The notes: generated by a model from the letters alone, not told the origin. 64,000 bases of DNA from Dulcicalothrix desertica PCC 7102 (GCF_003991905.1 NZ_RSCL01000012.1:62001-126000), one strand, 5' to 3'; counted from the first letter of the stretch, positions 18,272 through 27,976 are shown. Made by a program: numbers and translations.

Positions 18272-21200
18272 TTAATTTCCCTGACAAATCCATGCTCCCC
18301 AGTAAAAAGGATGTTGGAGCGGCGCCTGTGTAGGATCGCAGTTAATATGAGTTTGTATTGATAGGTCATTTACTTGCAATAGTTCTTTTAGTACTTCAAT
18401 ACCCAAAGCAGATTGTTGTAATTGTGAAACTGTAATAGTGCGTACATAATTTTGAGCGTTCTGCAATGCTTCTAAGGGTTTGATTGCTAATTTTAAATTA
18501 TCGAAAAATCTATCCATTAGTAGTGCAGTTGCTTTATCTGGAACTTGCCACAAGCTCATTACGAGTGTTTTTGTGCCCGCAACTGCAAAAGCGCGTCGTA
18601 AACCGAAGACTCCTTCCCCAATTTTTAAGTCTCCTCTACCAGTGTCGCAAGCCGATAGCACTGTTAGTTCGTTTGCCCATAAGTCTAAACTGGCAATATC
18701 TTGAGCAAATACAAAACCTTTACCTGCTTTCTTGGGTAGTTTTCCACTCCTTAACCATGTGTTGGCGCCTGCAAGTGCTAGTCCTGAACGCAGCATTGGG
18801 TTTTTAAGGTTGGATGTTCCCAAACGATTTATTTGTATATCATCTGGTAATTGTTGACGGGAGTCGGGTAAAAATAAGCCGTGTGTGGCAATAAGCATAA
18901 TGGAAGGCGCCTTCGCTGACATTAGGTTGGTTTCACACGCTTCTTCACCTATATATAAACGTGCGCTTTCTAGTTTTTGGGCAATACTTTCTCCCAGCAA
19001 CCTTGTACCAGGCGCCTGTGATAATACATCACCAAGTGTATTTACAAAGTCTTGTTTATCAGGTTGGATATTTAAAGGCGACGAAACAAAAGTACTGCTT
19101 GTGTCAGTTAAATCAAAATCAGGGTCAGCAAATATAATAGGTGCCGATGCTGTTCGCGTTGTTGTATGGTTTTCTCTAAGAATATCACCTCCAACACCAA
19201 GGTAGGAGATTTTATATTCATCTATTAGTAATCGTGTACCGCTATCATCTATTGGTAATATTTGGAACGGTAGTAAGTTGAGAGTTGCATCAGGCGCCAA
19301 GATTAAATGTTTATAGTTACTTACTATATTTAGTATTGGCTGCAATAATATTTGGGTGAGGTTTATTGCTGTACCAGGGTTATATTGTTTGATTTGTAAT
19401 TTCGGTGATGTATTCTTTTTTCCCCATGCTAACGTTTGGCGCCTATAATCTGAAGCTTCTAAATGTGTTGCTGCAATCAAATAATCAATTGGCTCAACCT
19501 TGCCTAAATCAACCATTTGTACTGCTGCTGGTTGACCTGCTGGTAATATAAATGCTGCGTAACGTGATTCATAGCAGCAATCATCACTATTAGCCGGGAT
19601 AGCATGAAAATTAAATACATTAAAGCGAACAAATTCGATGAGTACTGAGTTTACAGGTAAAGCAGATGCTACAGTATGACGGTTTGGGGGTTGTTGAAGT
19701 AGTTGAATTTCTGGAACTTGTGATGCAAGCTGTTTTTGCAAAATGTTGTATTGTTTTTCTAGGTCTACTGTTTGTTGCTGATATACGGTGCCGTCGATAA
19801 GATTATCATTCTCATCTATAAATAAATGTAGTTTGATTAAGCGCGCGTTTAGGTCAATGAGTTGACGAAACTGTTCTTGAAGGTGAGGATATCTACTACT
19901 GTATAGTGCTTGGTTGTAAGATGCGAGTGCGGAAGCGGTTAAAGCTTTGCGTTTAAAAACAAAATCTAATGCTTCTTGCTGTGCTGTCTTACAGTCAGAG
20001 AGATGTTTGCATACTAAAGATAAGAAGAAATCTAAGTTGCCTCTAATCTTTTCTACAAATGCTAGACGGTCGCTGTCGGAACTAAAGGCAAATATTCGAG
20101 CAATCAATTTATCGTTTATTAAACCCGCACGCACTCGATAGGATAGTGCATCTGTATAGCGTCCTGTTGCTGCATAAACTGTTGCGAGATTATTCAAACT
20201 TTTTGCTACGTCGGGGTGTTCGTCTCCTAAAAACCGTTGTCGCATGAAGAGTGCTTCGGTGTGCTTTTGTTCTGCTTCTATATATCTTTCCTGTAAACGA
20301 TATAGTTCTGCGATGTTGTTGAGACTGCTTGCTACATCTGGGTGCTGTTCCCCAAATAGGGATTTTCGGATTTGAAGTGCTTTAAAATATAAAGGTTCAG
20401 CTTCTGTGTATTTTCCTTGAGAATTATATACAGCAGCTAAGTTATTCAAGCTGCTGGCAATTTGTGGATTATTGGCGCCGAAAATCTTTGTTATAAGCGA
20501 AATAGCTTGTAGTAACATAGATTCAGCTTGTGAGTATTTTGATGTTGTTTCGTATAGTACTGCTAAATTGTTCAAACTTGCTGCTACATCTGGATGTTCG
20601 CCAAATATTCGTTGTCTCATTGATAAAGCATCTAAATGCATTTGTTCTGCTTCTACGTACCGTCCTTGCATTCGATAAACTTCAGCTAATTCGCTTTTGG
20701 TAAAGGCTATATCTGGATGCTGTTGCCCTAGAAGTTGTATTCTAATTTCTAAGATATCAAGAAACAGTACTTCAGCTTCTGAATAACGTCCTTGCATTTT
20801 GTACTGCTTTGCAAAGTTTTGTAAGTTATTCACATTATCAGGATGAATTCTACCAACTGAACGTTCCCATATTGAAGATGCTTCGAGGTAAAGATTTTCT
20901 GCTTCTTGATAACGTGCCTGATACGAGTACACTACAGCAAGATTACCCAGATTTTTTGCTGTTTCTGGGTGGTTGGAGTCAAATATACTTTGTTGTATAG
21001 ATAGTACTGCAAGATAATTCTGTTCAGCTTCTAAATAACGTGCTTGTATTAAATAAATATCCGCTAAATTACTCAAGCTCATTCCTACATCGGGATGTTC
21101 ATCTCCAAACAATGATTTTCTCATGGAGAGTGATTTTAGATGCGTTTGTTCAGCTTCGGAATATTTTCCTTGCTCCTGATAAGTATTGGCAAGGTTATTT

Positions 21201-21688
21201 AAAGTGGAAGCAATATACGTATGTTCATCATCCAATAATTTTTCCCATATACTTATAACTTGCAGGTAATTAGTCTCAGCTTCCTTGAAACGCCCTTGAG
21301 AATTATATAATACAGCTAAATTATTCAACGTTGCAGCAACATCATAATGTTCTGACCCTTCTAGATGTTGTATCATTTCTAACGCTTCTAAATATTTCTT
21401 TTCTGCGTCGGTGTAACGTCCTTGTGTTTCGTATAGTACTGCAATATTATTCAATGTTCGCCAAACATTAGACGGTAAATCTAATTCTTCACAAATCTCA
21501 ATAAAAATTCGGCGTTGGACGGGTAAACCGTTAAAAAAGTGATTAATGGTTGACCAAGATGCAATACCTCTTTCAACTGCTAATGCCTTCTGGGTAAGGC
21601 TTTTGGCTTTTAAGGAATTTTTGGCACGTTGAATACCTTTCTGTGATGCGATGAGAGAACTCCCAGCCATAAGTACACCTAGAAACAC
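18272..21688 (-). CDS. HTH-TPR-CHAT protease-like protein
   Basis: The 1138-residue product has three parts. Residues about 15-70 (KGIQRAKNSLKAKSLTQKAL...) form the helix-turn-helix-like module that also heads many cyanobacterial NACHT proteins. Residues about 70-530 are about a dozen 42-residue tetratricopeptide repeats of the kinesin-light-chain type (each with LNNLA and GRY-x-EAE). The C-terminal CHAT domain (about 700-1138) keeps the caspase-type dyad: H936 in IATHG and C1014 in LSACDTG. CHAT proteases cleave protein targets; Csx29 (TPR-CHAT) is switched by a type III-E effector. Here the gene is divergent from, and 110 bases from, the RT-Cas1 gene. HTH-TPR-CHAT proteins are common in cyanobacteria, so a CRISPR role is inference. 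Confidence 0.9.
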   Translation of the reverse strand: MFLGVLMAGSSLIASQKGIQRAKNSLKAKSLTQKALAVERGIASWSTINHFFNGLPVQRRIFIEICEELDLPSNVWRTLNNIAVLYETQGRYTDAEKKYLEALEMIQHLEGSEHYDVAATLNNLAVLYNSQGRFKEAETNYLQVISIWEKLLDDEHTYIASTLNNLANTYQEQGKYSEAEQTHLKSLSMRKSLFGDEHPDVGMSLSNLADIYLIQARYLEAEQNYLAVLSIQQSIFDSNHPETAKNLGNLAVVYSYQARYQEAENLYLEASSIWERSVGRIHPDNVNNLQNFAKQYKMQGRYSEAEVLFLDILEIRIQLLGQQHPDIAFTKSELAEVYRMQGRYVEAEQMHLDALSMRQRIFGEHPDVAASLNNLAVLYETTSKYSQAESMLLQAISLITKIFGANNPQIASSLNNLAAVYNSQGKYTEAEPLYFKALQIRKSLFGEQHPDVASSLNNIAELYRLQERYIEAEQKHTEALFMRQRFLGDEHPDVAKSLNNLATVYAATGRYTDALSYRVRAGLINDKLIARIFAFSSDSDRLAFVEKIRGNLDFFLSLVCKHLSDCKTAQQEALDFVFKRKALTASALASYNQALYSSRYPHLQEQFRQLIDLNARLIKLHLFIDENDNLIDGTVYQQQTVDLEKQYNILQKQLASQVPEIQLLQQPPNRHTVASALPVNSVLIEFVRFNVFNFHAIPANSDDCCYESRYAAFILPAGQPAAVQMVDLGKVEPIDYLIAATHLEASDYRRQTLAWGKKNTSPKLQIKQYNPGTAINLTQILLQPILNIVSNYKHLILAPDATLNLLPFQILPIDDSGTRLLIDEYKISYLGVGGDILRENHTTTRTASAPIIFADPDFDLTDTSSTFVSSPLNIQPDKQDFVNTLGDVLSQAPGTRLLGESIAQKLESARLYIGEEACETNLMSAKAPSIMLIATHGLFLPDSRQQLPDDIQINRLGTSNLKNPMLRSGLALAGANTWLRSGKLPKKAGKGFVFAQDIASLDLWANELTVLSACDTGRGDLKIGEGVFGLRRAFAVAGTKTLVMSLWQVPDKATALLMDRFFDNLKLAIKPLEALQNAQNYVRTITVSQLQQSALGIEVLKELLQVNDLSIQTHINCDPTQAPLQHPFYWGAWICQGN

Positions 21689-21798
21689 TCTTTATTAAAG
21701 TCATATACCAAGTCATATATTTCAGTCAATAAGTCATATACAAACTCATATACTCGACTGCAACAATTAATTAGAAGGGCAACAACAAGTACAAAATC

Positions 21799-23802
21799 AT
21801 GTTCATAGAGCAACTTCTTGCCGCATGGTATCACATCCGTTGCGGGAGTCGTAGTGCTGGTGTTGACGGAATTACCGTTGACCTATTTGCTGCATCTGCT
21901 GACTCACAAATACAAATGATTTTGAATCAAATACAACAGCAATCTTATCATGCTAGTCCAGCCAAAGGGTTTTATGTTACCAAGAAAAACGGCGCCAAGC
22001 GATTAGTTGGTATACCGACTGTTCGAGACAGAATTGTGCAGCGTTTATTACTCGAAGAAATGTATTTACCCTTAGAAAATGCTTTTCTTGATTGTAGTTA
22101 CGCTTATCGTCCGGGACGCAGTATTCAAAAAGCTGTGCAGCATTTGTATGGGTACTATCAATCACAGCCAAAGTGGATTATCAAAGCTGATATAGCAAAC
22201 TTTTTTGACAATATTTGTCATGCTTTGCTACTTACAGTAGTAGATAATTTGAAGCTTGAACCTATTTTAATGCAATTGCTGCAAGGGCAAGTTAAAGCGG
22301 GAGTCGTGATTGGTGGGCAAACAATTTTCCAAAATAAAGGGGTATTACAGGGAGGAATACTTTCTGGGGCACTTGCAAATTTATACTTAACGTATTTTGA
22401 TCAAAAATGTCTTGACCATCGCATCAAAATGGTGCGGTATGGTGATGATTTCAGCATTGCTTGTGATACATGGAGGGAAGCAAACCAGATTTTAGATAAA
22501 GTTACTCATTGGTTGGGAGAACTTTATTTACATTTACAGACCGAGAAAACACAGATTTATGCATCTCATGAAGAATTCATATTTTTGGGACATCGCTTTG
22601 CTAATGGAAAAGTTTATGCACCTCCACCACCTGATACGAAGAGAAAGGGGGAATGGACGACAACAGAATCAGGATATCCATATTTTCGTCCAAAAGCGCG
22701 CGAGTTAAAGTTTGAATCTCGTTTTCCCAAAGCTTGCGACATTAGTAAACCCAGCAATTTACCCAAAGCTCCAACTACTCATCTTTGGCACGATTCTATG
22801 TCTACATTATACGTATCTGACCAAGGCGCCCACTTGAGCATCAAAAACCATCAGTTCCAAGTTTACTATCAAGGAGAATTACGGATTAAAATTCCTGCAA
22901 CCCGTGTCAGTAGCATTGTACTGTTTGGTTGCTGCAATGTATCACATGGCGCCGTTACTTATGCATTAAGGCGCCGGATACCAATTATATACCTTTCTCA
23001 AAAAGCTAGATATTATGGTCGGTATCAAGCAGAGAGCAATGCAAAAATTAAGTATTTAATTCAGCAGGTAATGTGTTCACAAAAACCAGAATTTATCAGA
23101 AAACAAGCTGAAAGCATTGTTTGGGCTAAATTACATAACTCGCGCGCGTTGCTGCTGAAATTAAATCGTCGTCGTCCATCCAGAAAAGCAGCTTCGGCAA
23201 TTGATTTGATTGCTAATTTGATGGATGATTTACCACAAGCTGAGTCAATAGATGCACTGCGAGGTTATGAAGGTAAAGGTGCAACATTATATTTTCAGGC
23301 ATTGGGTTCACTATTTACAGGAGTATTTGCTTTTGATAAACGTACAAAGCGTCCTCCAACAGACCCAATTAACAGCCTTATGAGTTTAGGATACACTTTG
23401 CTGAGTCAAAATATTTTCTCGTTAATACAAGCTGTTGGTTTACATGCTCATTTTGGCAACCTTCATGTACCCGATGAAAATCATCCAGCTTTGGTTAGCG
23501 ACTTAATAGAAGAATTTCGCGCGCAGTTGGTAGATTCCTTGATAGCTTATTTAATTAATTCCAAGATTTTTACACCAGAGGAATTTACACCACCTGATGA
23601 AAAAGGAGGAGTGTATCTCCAGCCTCACTCAATCAAAAAATTTCTCAAACACTGGGAAGAAAAGCTACAATCGGAGATAACACATCCCCATACAGGGTAT
23701 CAAGTAAATTTCCGACGATGTATAGAATTACAAGTATGGGAGTATGTTGCTTGTTTAATGGGAGAAATTGATGTCTATCGACCAATGGTTTGGAAACTAT
23801 AG
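21799..23802 (+). CDS. cas1: Reverse transcriptase-Cas1 fusion
   Basis: A 667-residue adaptation protein. The N-terminal reverse transcriptase (about residues 1-275) is of the group II-intron type, with the first metal aspartate D131 (KADIANFFD) and Y214-G-D-D217. The C-terminal Cas1 (about 330-667) has E491 (GYEGKGA), H556 (FGNLH) and E571 (DLIEEFR), a complete metal site. Such fusions can acquire spacers from RNA by reverse transcription before or during integration. The gene precedes leader and array 1 by 59 bases. No Cas6 domain is fused at the N-terminus, unlike some relatives. Two further GGCGCC sites within the gene suggest long residence in this host. Confidence 0.96.
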   Translation: MFIEQLLAAWYHIRCGSRSAGVDGITVDLFAASADSQIQMILNQIQQQSYHASPAKGFYVTKKNGAKRLVGIPTVRDRIVQRLLLEEMYLPLENAFLDCSYAYRPGRSIQKAVQHLYGYYQSQPKWIIKADIANFFDNICHALLLTVVDNLKLEPILMQLLQGQVKAGVVIGGQTIFQNKGVLQGGILSGALANLYLTYFDQKCLDHRIKMVRYGDDFSIACDTWREANQILDKVTHWLGELYLHLQTEKTQIYASHEEFIFLGHRFANGKVYAPPPPDTKRKGEWTTTESGYPYFRPKARELKFESRFPKACDISKPSNLPKAPTTHLWHDSMSTLYVSDQGAHLSIKNHQFQVYYQGELRIKIPATRVSSIVLFGCCNVSHGAVTYALRRRIPIIYLSQKARYYGRYQAESNAKIKYLIQQVMCSQKPEFIRKQAESIVWAKLHNSRALLLKLNRRRPSRKAASAIDLIANLMDDLPQAESIDALRGYEGKGATLYFQALGSLFTGVFAFDKRTKRPPTDPINSLMSLGYTLLSQNIFSLIQAVGLHAHFGNLHVPDENHPALVSDLIEEFRAQLVDSLIAYLINSKIFTPEEFTPPDEKGGVYLQPHSIKKFLKHWEEKLQSEITHPHTGYQVNFRRCIELQVWEYVACLMGEIDVYRPMVWKL

Positions 23803-23860
23803 TTCTTTTGCATTGGCAAAATCGACTTTTATTAGTTCAACTTATCAATAAATCCTGATT

Positions 23861-24061
23861 GATAAGCATCTGAGGGGGTCAGCTAATGCCTGAAACCCGC
23901 ATTCTCTCGTTGACCCCCTCAGATTGATTACTGCGTAAAGCTTTCAAGGTGCTAGAGTATGGAGTTATTGATAGTAATTCTTAATTATTTGGCAATAATA
24001 TTGACCCCCTCAGATAATGGCGTTTACAATGGTTACTACACAAGCCTTTCAGAAGGCTAGG
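23861..24061 (+). promoter_or_regulatory. CRISPR leader 1
   Basis: 201 nt directly before array 1, matched along its whole length by the 201 nt before array 2. It contains the 13-mer TCTGAGGGGGTCA at 23869 and its reverse complement TGACCCCCTCAGA at 23911 and 24002. The last part (GTTTACAATGGTTACTACAC...) is the best conserved and abuts the first repeat. Its position fixes transcription of the array as left to right. Confidence 0.9.
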
Positions 24062-25483
24062 GTTCGGCTTATTTAATAAGTCGCTTGATTGGAAACTTAT
24101 AGCTTCAATGGAGCTTCGTCATGCCAAACAAAGTTCGGCTTATTTAATAAGTCGCTTGATTGGAAACTGTTTTCATAGTTTTTTGGTGCTATGCACTAAT
24201 TTGATGTTCGGCTTATTTAATAAGTCGCTTGATTGGAAACTCGTTTTCATGGATTTTTTCCAGTAAACTATAAATGTTCGGCTTATTTAATAAGTCGCTT
24301 GATTGGAAACAATGATAAGTTTCTTCATTAGAAACTCCTAAATAATGAGTTCGGCTTATTTAATAAGTCGCTTGATTGGAAACTTTTAGGCCTGCACAAC
24401 AAAGGGGCAGGAGATAAAGGTTCGGCTTATTTAATAAGTCGCTTGATTGGAAACATGTTTGACTCCAGAATGTAAATTATGCAAAGAAATTGGTTCGGCT
24501 TATTTAATAAGTCGCTTGATTGGAAACACAATGATAAGTTTCTTCATGAGAAACTCCTAAACAATGTTCGGCTTATTTAATAAGTCGCTTGATTGGAAAC
24601 TGTATTCATGCTTAGATTGTTCTCTAAAGAACAATTGTTCGGTTGTTCGGCTTATTTAATAAGTCGCTTGATTGGAAACTTTCATAGTTTTATTGCGTTC
24701 ATTTAACGCAAAAGAAGTTCGGCTTATTTAATAAGTCGCTTGATTGGAAACTTGATGGAAGAAGCAGCCTTTCTAGTGATAGTAGCCATAATGGTTCGGC
24801 TTATTTAATAAGTCGCTTGATTGGAAACTTTACAAACCACTTCATAAAATGACCTCAAAAAAAGGTTCGGCTTATTTAATAAGTCGCTTGATTGGAAACT
24901 GTTGTACTCAAGGCGTAGATTTTCTAAATCGCGAAGTTCGGCTTATTTAATAAGTCGCTTGATTGGAAACTTTGTAAGCATGTTGCCTCCTTGGGCATAA
25001 AGTAAAAACAGTTCGGCTTATTTAATAAGTCGCTTGATTGGAAACAAGAGTGGGAATCAAAAGCAACAATACTTTTTTCATTGTTCGGCTTATTTAATAA
25101 GTCGCTTGATTGGAAACATTACTCAGCTTTTACTCACAATTTGACTTATAGTGAGCAAGTTCGGCTTATTTAATAAGTCGCTTGATTGGAAACAATCTTG
25201 CGCTTCTTGGTTCATAAAAAAAATCTCAACTGTTCGGCTTATTTAATAAGTCGCTTGATTGGAAACTTCGCGTACATAATTTTTCCTCCTGGAAAAATAT
25301 CGGTTCGGCTTATTTAATAAGTCGCTTGATTGGAAACAGAGTGGGTAGTTATCTTGGATAACTTTAATAAAGAGTTCGGCTTATTTAATAAGTCGCTTGA
25401 TTGGAAACAGTCGTAGGTCTTTCATAATGAAGCCATAATAAAGGAATAGTTCGGCTTATTTAATAAGTCGCTTGATTGAAAAC
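24062..25483 (+). CRISPR. CRISPR array 1 (20 repeats, 19 spacers)
   Basis: Twenty copies of a 35-nt repeat that begins GTTCGGCTTATTTAATAAG and ends TCGCTTGATTGGAAAC; starts are 24062, 24133, 24206, 24276, 24349, 24420, 24493, 24566, 24645, 24717, 24794, 24865, 24936, 25011, 25083, 25159, 25232, 25303, 25374, 25449. Only the last is altered (GATTGAAAAC), which marks the leader-distal end. Spacers are mostly 35-42 nt, with one of 44. CTTATTTAATAAG inside the repeat is palindromic, giving a crRNA hairpin, and the 5' tag would be the 8 nt ending GGAAAC. Spacers 4 and 7 are near copies. Most spacers are antisense to what look like gene starts. Confidence 0.99.
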
Positions 25484-25500
25484 TAGTACAACAAATATAT

Positions 25501-25533
25501 AAAGGGTCGAAGGTATCGTTTCGACCCTTTTTT
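25501..25533 (+). terminator. Rho-independent terminator after array 1
   Basis: Stem AAAGGGTCGA / TCGACCCTTT with a short loop and a T-run, 18 bases after the last repeat. It ends the pre-crRNA transcript before the second cas1. Bases 25534-25718 hold one GGCGCC and no gene. Confidence 0.85.
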
Positions 25534-25718
25534 GATGTGCAAAATTCAAATCATATAACCCATATACAAAGTCATATAAAAACAACTTTTACTCATACAC
25601 GGACTCATATACAGGTTTGAGACAATGAAATTAAGTCAGAAGTAAAGAGATAACGGCGCCACTAAAGCCCTATCATTCTTTTTATTTTTAACTTATATCC
25701 TTTTACCTTTTACATACT

Positions 25719-26756
25719 ATGTCTGTAATTTACCTGACCGAGAAGAAAACATCATTTAAAGTTCAACACCAGTATTTGAAGATGTTTTTTAATGGAAGAC
25801 AGCGTACCATTCGCATTCGTAATATCAGCCAATTCATTATATTCGGCGCCATTAAGTTACCGAAAGATGTCATGCAAATTATACGTCTTAATCAAATACC
25901 CGTCCTTTATCTAACAGAAAACTTGGATTTTCTAGGACGTGTCGAAAATCCATCGTCATTGCAAACTAAATACCTAACTCATCAACGTCAACGCTTGCAT
26001 GATTTTGAATTTAATCATGGGACAGCAGAAAGTATTACCTGGGCTAAATTGCACAACCAGTATACTTTTTTGCAAAGCTGGACTCCTCATCGTGTAGACT
26101 ATACAATTAAACAGGCGTTAGATTACTTAAAATTACTGATGGATAACTTGCCTGCTGCATTATCCATCCATGAACTGCGCGAATATATGGAAGAAGCTGA
26201 CAAGATTTATTATTGTGCAGTTGCTTCTATCATCAGCTTTTATAACCCATGCACGCAAACAACACTGCAACAAATTAATCAATTACTAAAATTGGGTAAT
26301 CAACTGCTGCATCAATATATATATACCCATCTTATCTCCACAGGACTTCACCCTGACTATGGGATTATACACAGTGATGCTCATCACGAGTTGCCCTTAG
26401 CATGGGACTTTAGCGCAGAATTTCGCGCACCTGTAGTTGACGACTTGGTTATAAATTTTGTCCGTAATCTTCCTAACTTGAATAGTAACGGTAACGGTAA
26501 CGGTAAAAAATGCCCTCTTAATCTAATTCAACATTTCCTTAAATGTTGGGAAGGAAAGTTAAAGACTTTTGTGCTACACCCTTGTGCAGGAGAGGTCAGT
26601 TATCGCCAGTGTATTGATATACAAGTACGCGAATACGCTGCATCTTTATTGGGTGATATTGAGTATTACCGTCCTCTAGCGTTGAAACTTCATCCACAGA
26701 ATAATGCTGTTACTAACATCGCAGAGAACCAAAAACCAGTATTAACCTTGGTGTAG
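25719..26756 (+). CDS. cas1: Second Cas1, degenerate active site
   Basis: A 345-residue Cas1-family protein without RT, homologous to the Cas1 half of the RT-Cas1 fusion. An ungapped match places LREYMEEA against LRGYEGKG, so the metal-binding Glu (E491 in the fusion) is M157 here; DFSAEFR against DLIEEFR puts A233 where E571 stands. H218 (GIIH) is kept. With two of three ligands gone, integrase activity is doubtful, although E158/E159 or E234 might substitute. The fold-defining helices and C-terminus (VREYAASLLGDIEYYRPL) are intact and the frame is open, so it is not decaying randomly. It is followed 2 bases later by cas2 and probably forms a complex with it. Confidence 0.9.
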   Translation: MSVIYLTEKKTSFKVQHQYLKMFFNGRQRTIRIRNISQFIIFGAIKLPKDVMQIIRLNQIPVLYLTENLDFLGRVENPSSLQTKYLTHQRQRLHDFEFNHGTAESITWAKLHNQYTFLQSWTPHRVDYTIKQALDYLKLLMDNLPAALSIHELREYMEEADKIYYCAVASIISFYNPCTQTTLQQINQLLKLGNQLLHQYIYTHLISTGLHPDYGIIHSDAHHELPLAWDFSAEFRAPVVDDLVINFVRNLPNLNSNGNGNGKKCPLNLIQHFLKCWEGKLKTFVLHPCAGEVSYRQCIDIQVREYAASLLGDIEYYRPLALKLHPQNNAVTNIAENQKPVLTLV

Positions 26757-26758
26757 CC

Positions 26759-27037
26759 ATGTTTTATCTAATTTGCTACGACATTGTTAGTGATACCCGT
26801 CGCAACAAGGTGTCAAAACTCTTGGAAGCTTATGGGTTGAGGGTACAAAAGTCTGTATTTGAGTGCGTCTTAGACGAAAAACAGTTTGCAACTTTATCTC
26901 AATACTTAATGCGACTTGTCAACAGACGCGAAGACCAAATCAGATTTTACCCGATGACTGTGCATAATCGTTGCAAAGTAGCTGTACTCGGCACGAAACC
27001 AGAATTTACCATTGATGATGCAGCATTTATTGTTTAG
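26759..27037 (+). CDS. cas2: Cas2 adaptation protein
   Basis: A 92-residue ferredoxin-fold protein beginning MFYLICYDIVSDTRRNKV, the typical Cas2 first strand with its aspartate, then KLLEAYGLRVQKSVFEC. The length and pattern are those of a complete Cas2, which bridges Cas1 dimers in the spacer integration complex. Its start is 2 bases from the stop of the degenerate cas1, so translation is coupled. It is the only cas2 in the window and must serve the RT-Cas1 too. Confidence 0.95.
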   Translation: MFYLICYDIVSDTRRNKVSKLLEAYGLRVQKSVFECVLDEKQFATLSQYLMRLVNRREDQIRFYPMTVHNRCKVAVLGTKPEFTIDDAAFIV

Positions 27038-27198
27038 CTGCAACCTTACATAGAATTTACACCACTCAGTATATGGTCGTTTATAAACAAGCGCGCGCTC
27101 CACCGTAGTGCTGAGAATAAGCACGCGCGTTGCTTCTACATACCCTACATCATTGCAAATAACCTGAATCGAACATTAAATACTTTTATGTAATTATC

Positions 27199-27498
27199 AT
27201 GTCCAAACCTCGCCGCATCACAACACGAGAATTAAATATAATGCAACTGTATATTGCTTGGGAATATGGAATGGCACCGCAGCAATTTTACAGCAAATGG
27301 GATGTCAGTTACGAACAAATTGCTTTAATATGTTGTCGTTCTGACTCCACAGTTAGAGGTTGGTTTAGAAGCGGTAATAATAAACGGTATCCAACTTTTA
27401 ACGATAGGCGCCATCTAGCACTTTTAGATTTCTTGCTAGAACACTTTGAAGAAATTCCTCAAGCATTGTTAGAACTTTTATATCCTTCTCAGTCCTAG
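27199..27498 (+). CDS. Helix-turn-helix-like protein near cas2
   Basis: A 99-residue protein with two short helical segments around SYEQIALICCRSDSTVRGWFRSGNN, a helix-turn-helix pattern with an Arg/Trp-Phe recognition helix. The C-terminal part is helical (LLDFLLEHFEEIPQALLELL). It resembles the repeat units of the proteins at 45.9 and 48.3 kb in having T-x3-W and a following leucine-rich helix. It may regulate the adaptation genes or be an independent plasmid gene. Confidence 0.55.
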   Translation: MSKPRRITTRELNIMQLYIAWEYGMAPQQFYSKWDVSYEQIALICCRSDSTVRGWFRSGNNKRYPTFNDRRHLALLDFLLEHFEEIPQALLELLYPSQS

Positions 27499-27544
27499 AT
27501 ATTAAATACTCACAGTGAGGAACATCCCAATTTGGAATAACCAC

Positions 27545-27615
27545 GTCATGCTGAGAAACGTAAACGCAGTTTTCCCGCAGGGTAGCATCTTAGAGAACTC
27601 GAATATTACCAAGAT
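27545..27615 (+). repeat. Interspersed repeat, copy a
   Basis: GTCATGCTGAGAAACGTAA, then about 35 bases ending in CCGCAGGGTAGCATCTTAG. A second copy is at 28180-28235. The pattern resembles widespread bacterial intergenic repeats of the 'TCATGCTGAG...AGCATCT' type. The short open frame across 27515-27730 is not supported as a gene. Confidence 0.6.
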
Positions 27616-27778
27616 TCTTTACTACGCTCAGAATGACAATTTATATTTTTGCAAAATTGGCATGCCCTCCACACATTGGCACCTCTGTCAATATCAACTT
27701 GGAATTTTTTCAGCTTTGCTTTTTGATTAACTTAGCTCTTAGTTTTGCACAGAACTACACAATTTAGGAAACTCAATC

Positions 27779-27976
27779 ATGACTTATGCTGACAAGTTAC
27801 ATCCTTGGTGTATCATCAGAACATTATCGAATTGTCAAAACCTGATGATAGCAAGATTTCGTAGTCGAGGTGAAGCGACTAATTATTTAAATGCCTTGCA
27901 AAGACTAATTCCCGATGGAACATTTACAATAATATTTGAAATGGTGAAAGAAACAACCTTTGTAGAGGACAATTAA
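27779..27976 (+). CDS. Small hypothetical protein
   Basis: A 65-residue protein with the segment HPWCIIRTLSNCQNLMIARFRSRGEA then YLNALQRLIPDG. I have the impression of a conserved cyanobacterial small-protein family with this RFRSR core, function unknown, but cannot name it. It lies between cas2 and array 2. Confidence 0.55.
   Translation: MTYADKLHPWCIIRTLSNCQNLMIARFRSRGEATNYLNALQRLIPDGTFTIIFEMVKETTFVEDN

Noticed and set aside
24097-24132. Array 1 spacer 1 as a start-codon spacer
   Set aside because: The antisense ATG is followed by a stop after five codons and has no Shine-Dalgarno sequence; it was not counted.
27515-27730. 71-codon frame after the helix-turn-helix gene
   Set aside because: It runs through an interspersed repeat and has no ribosome binding site or protein-like composition.
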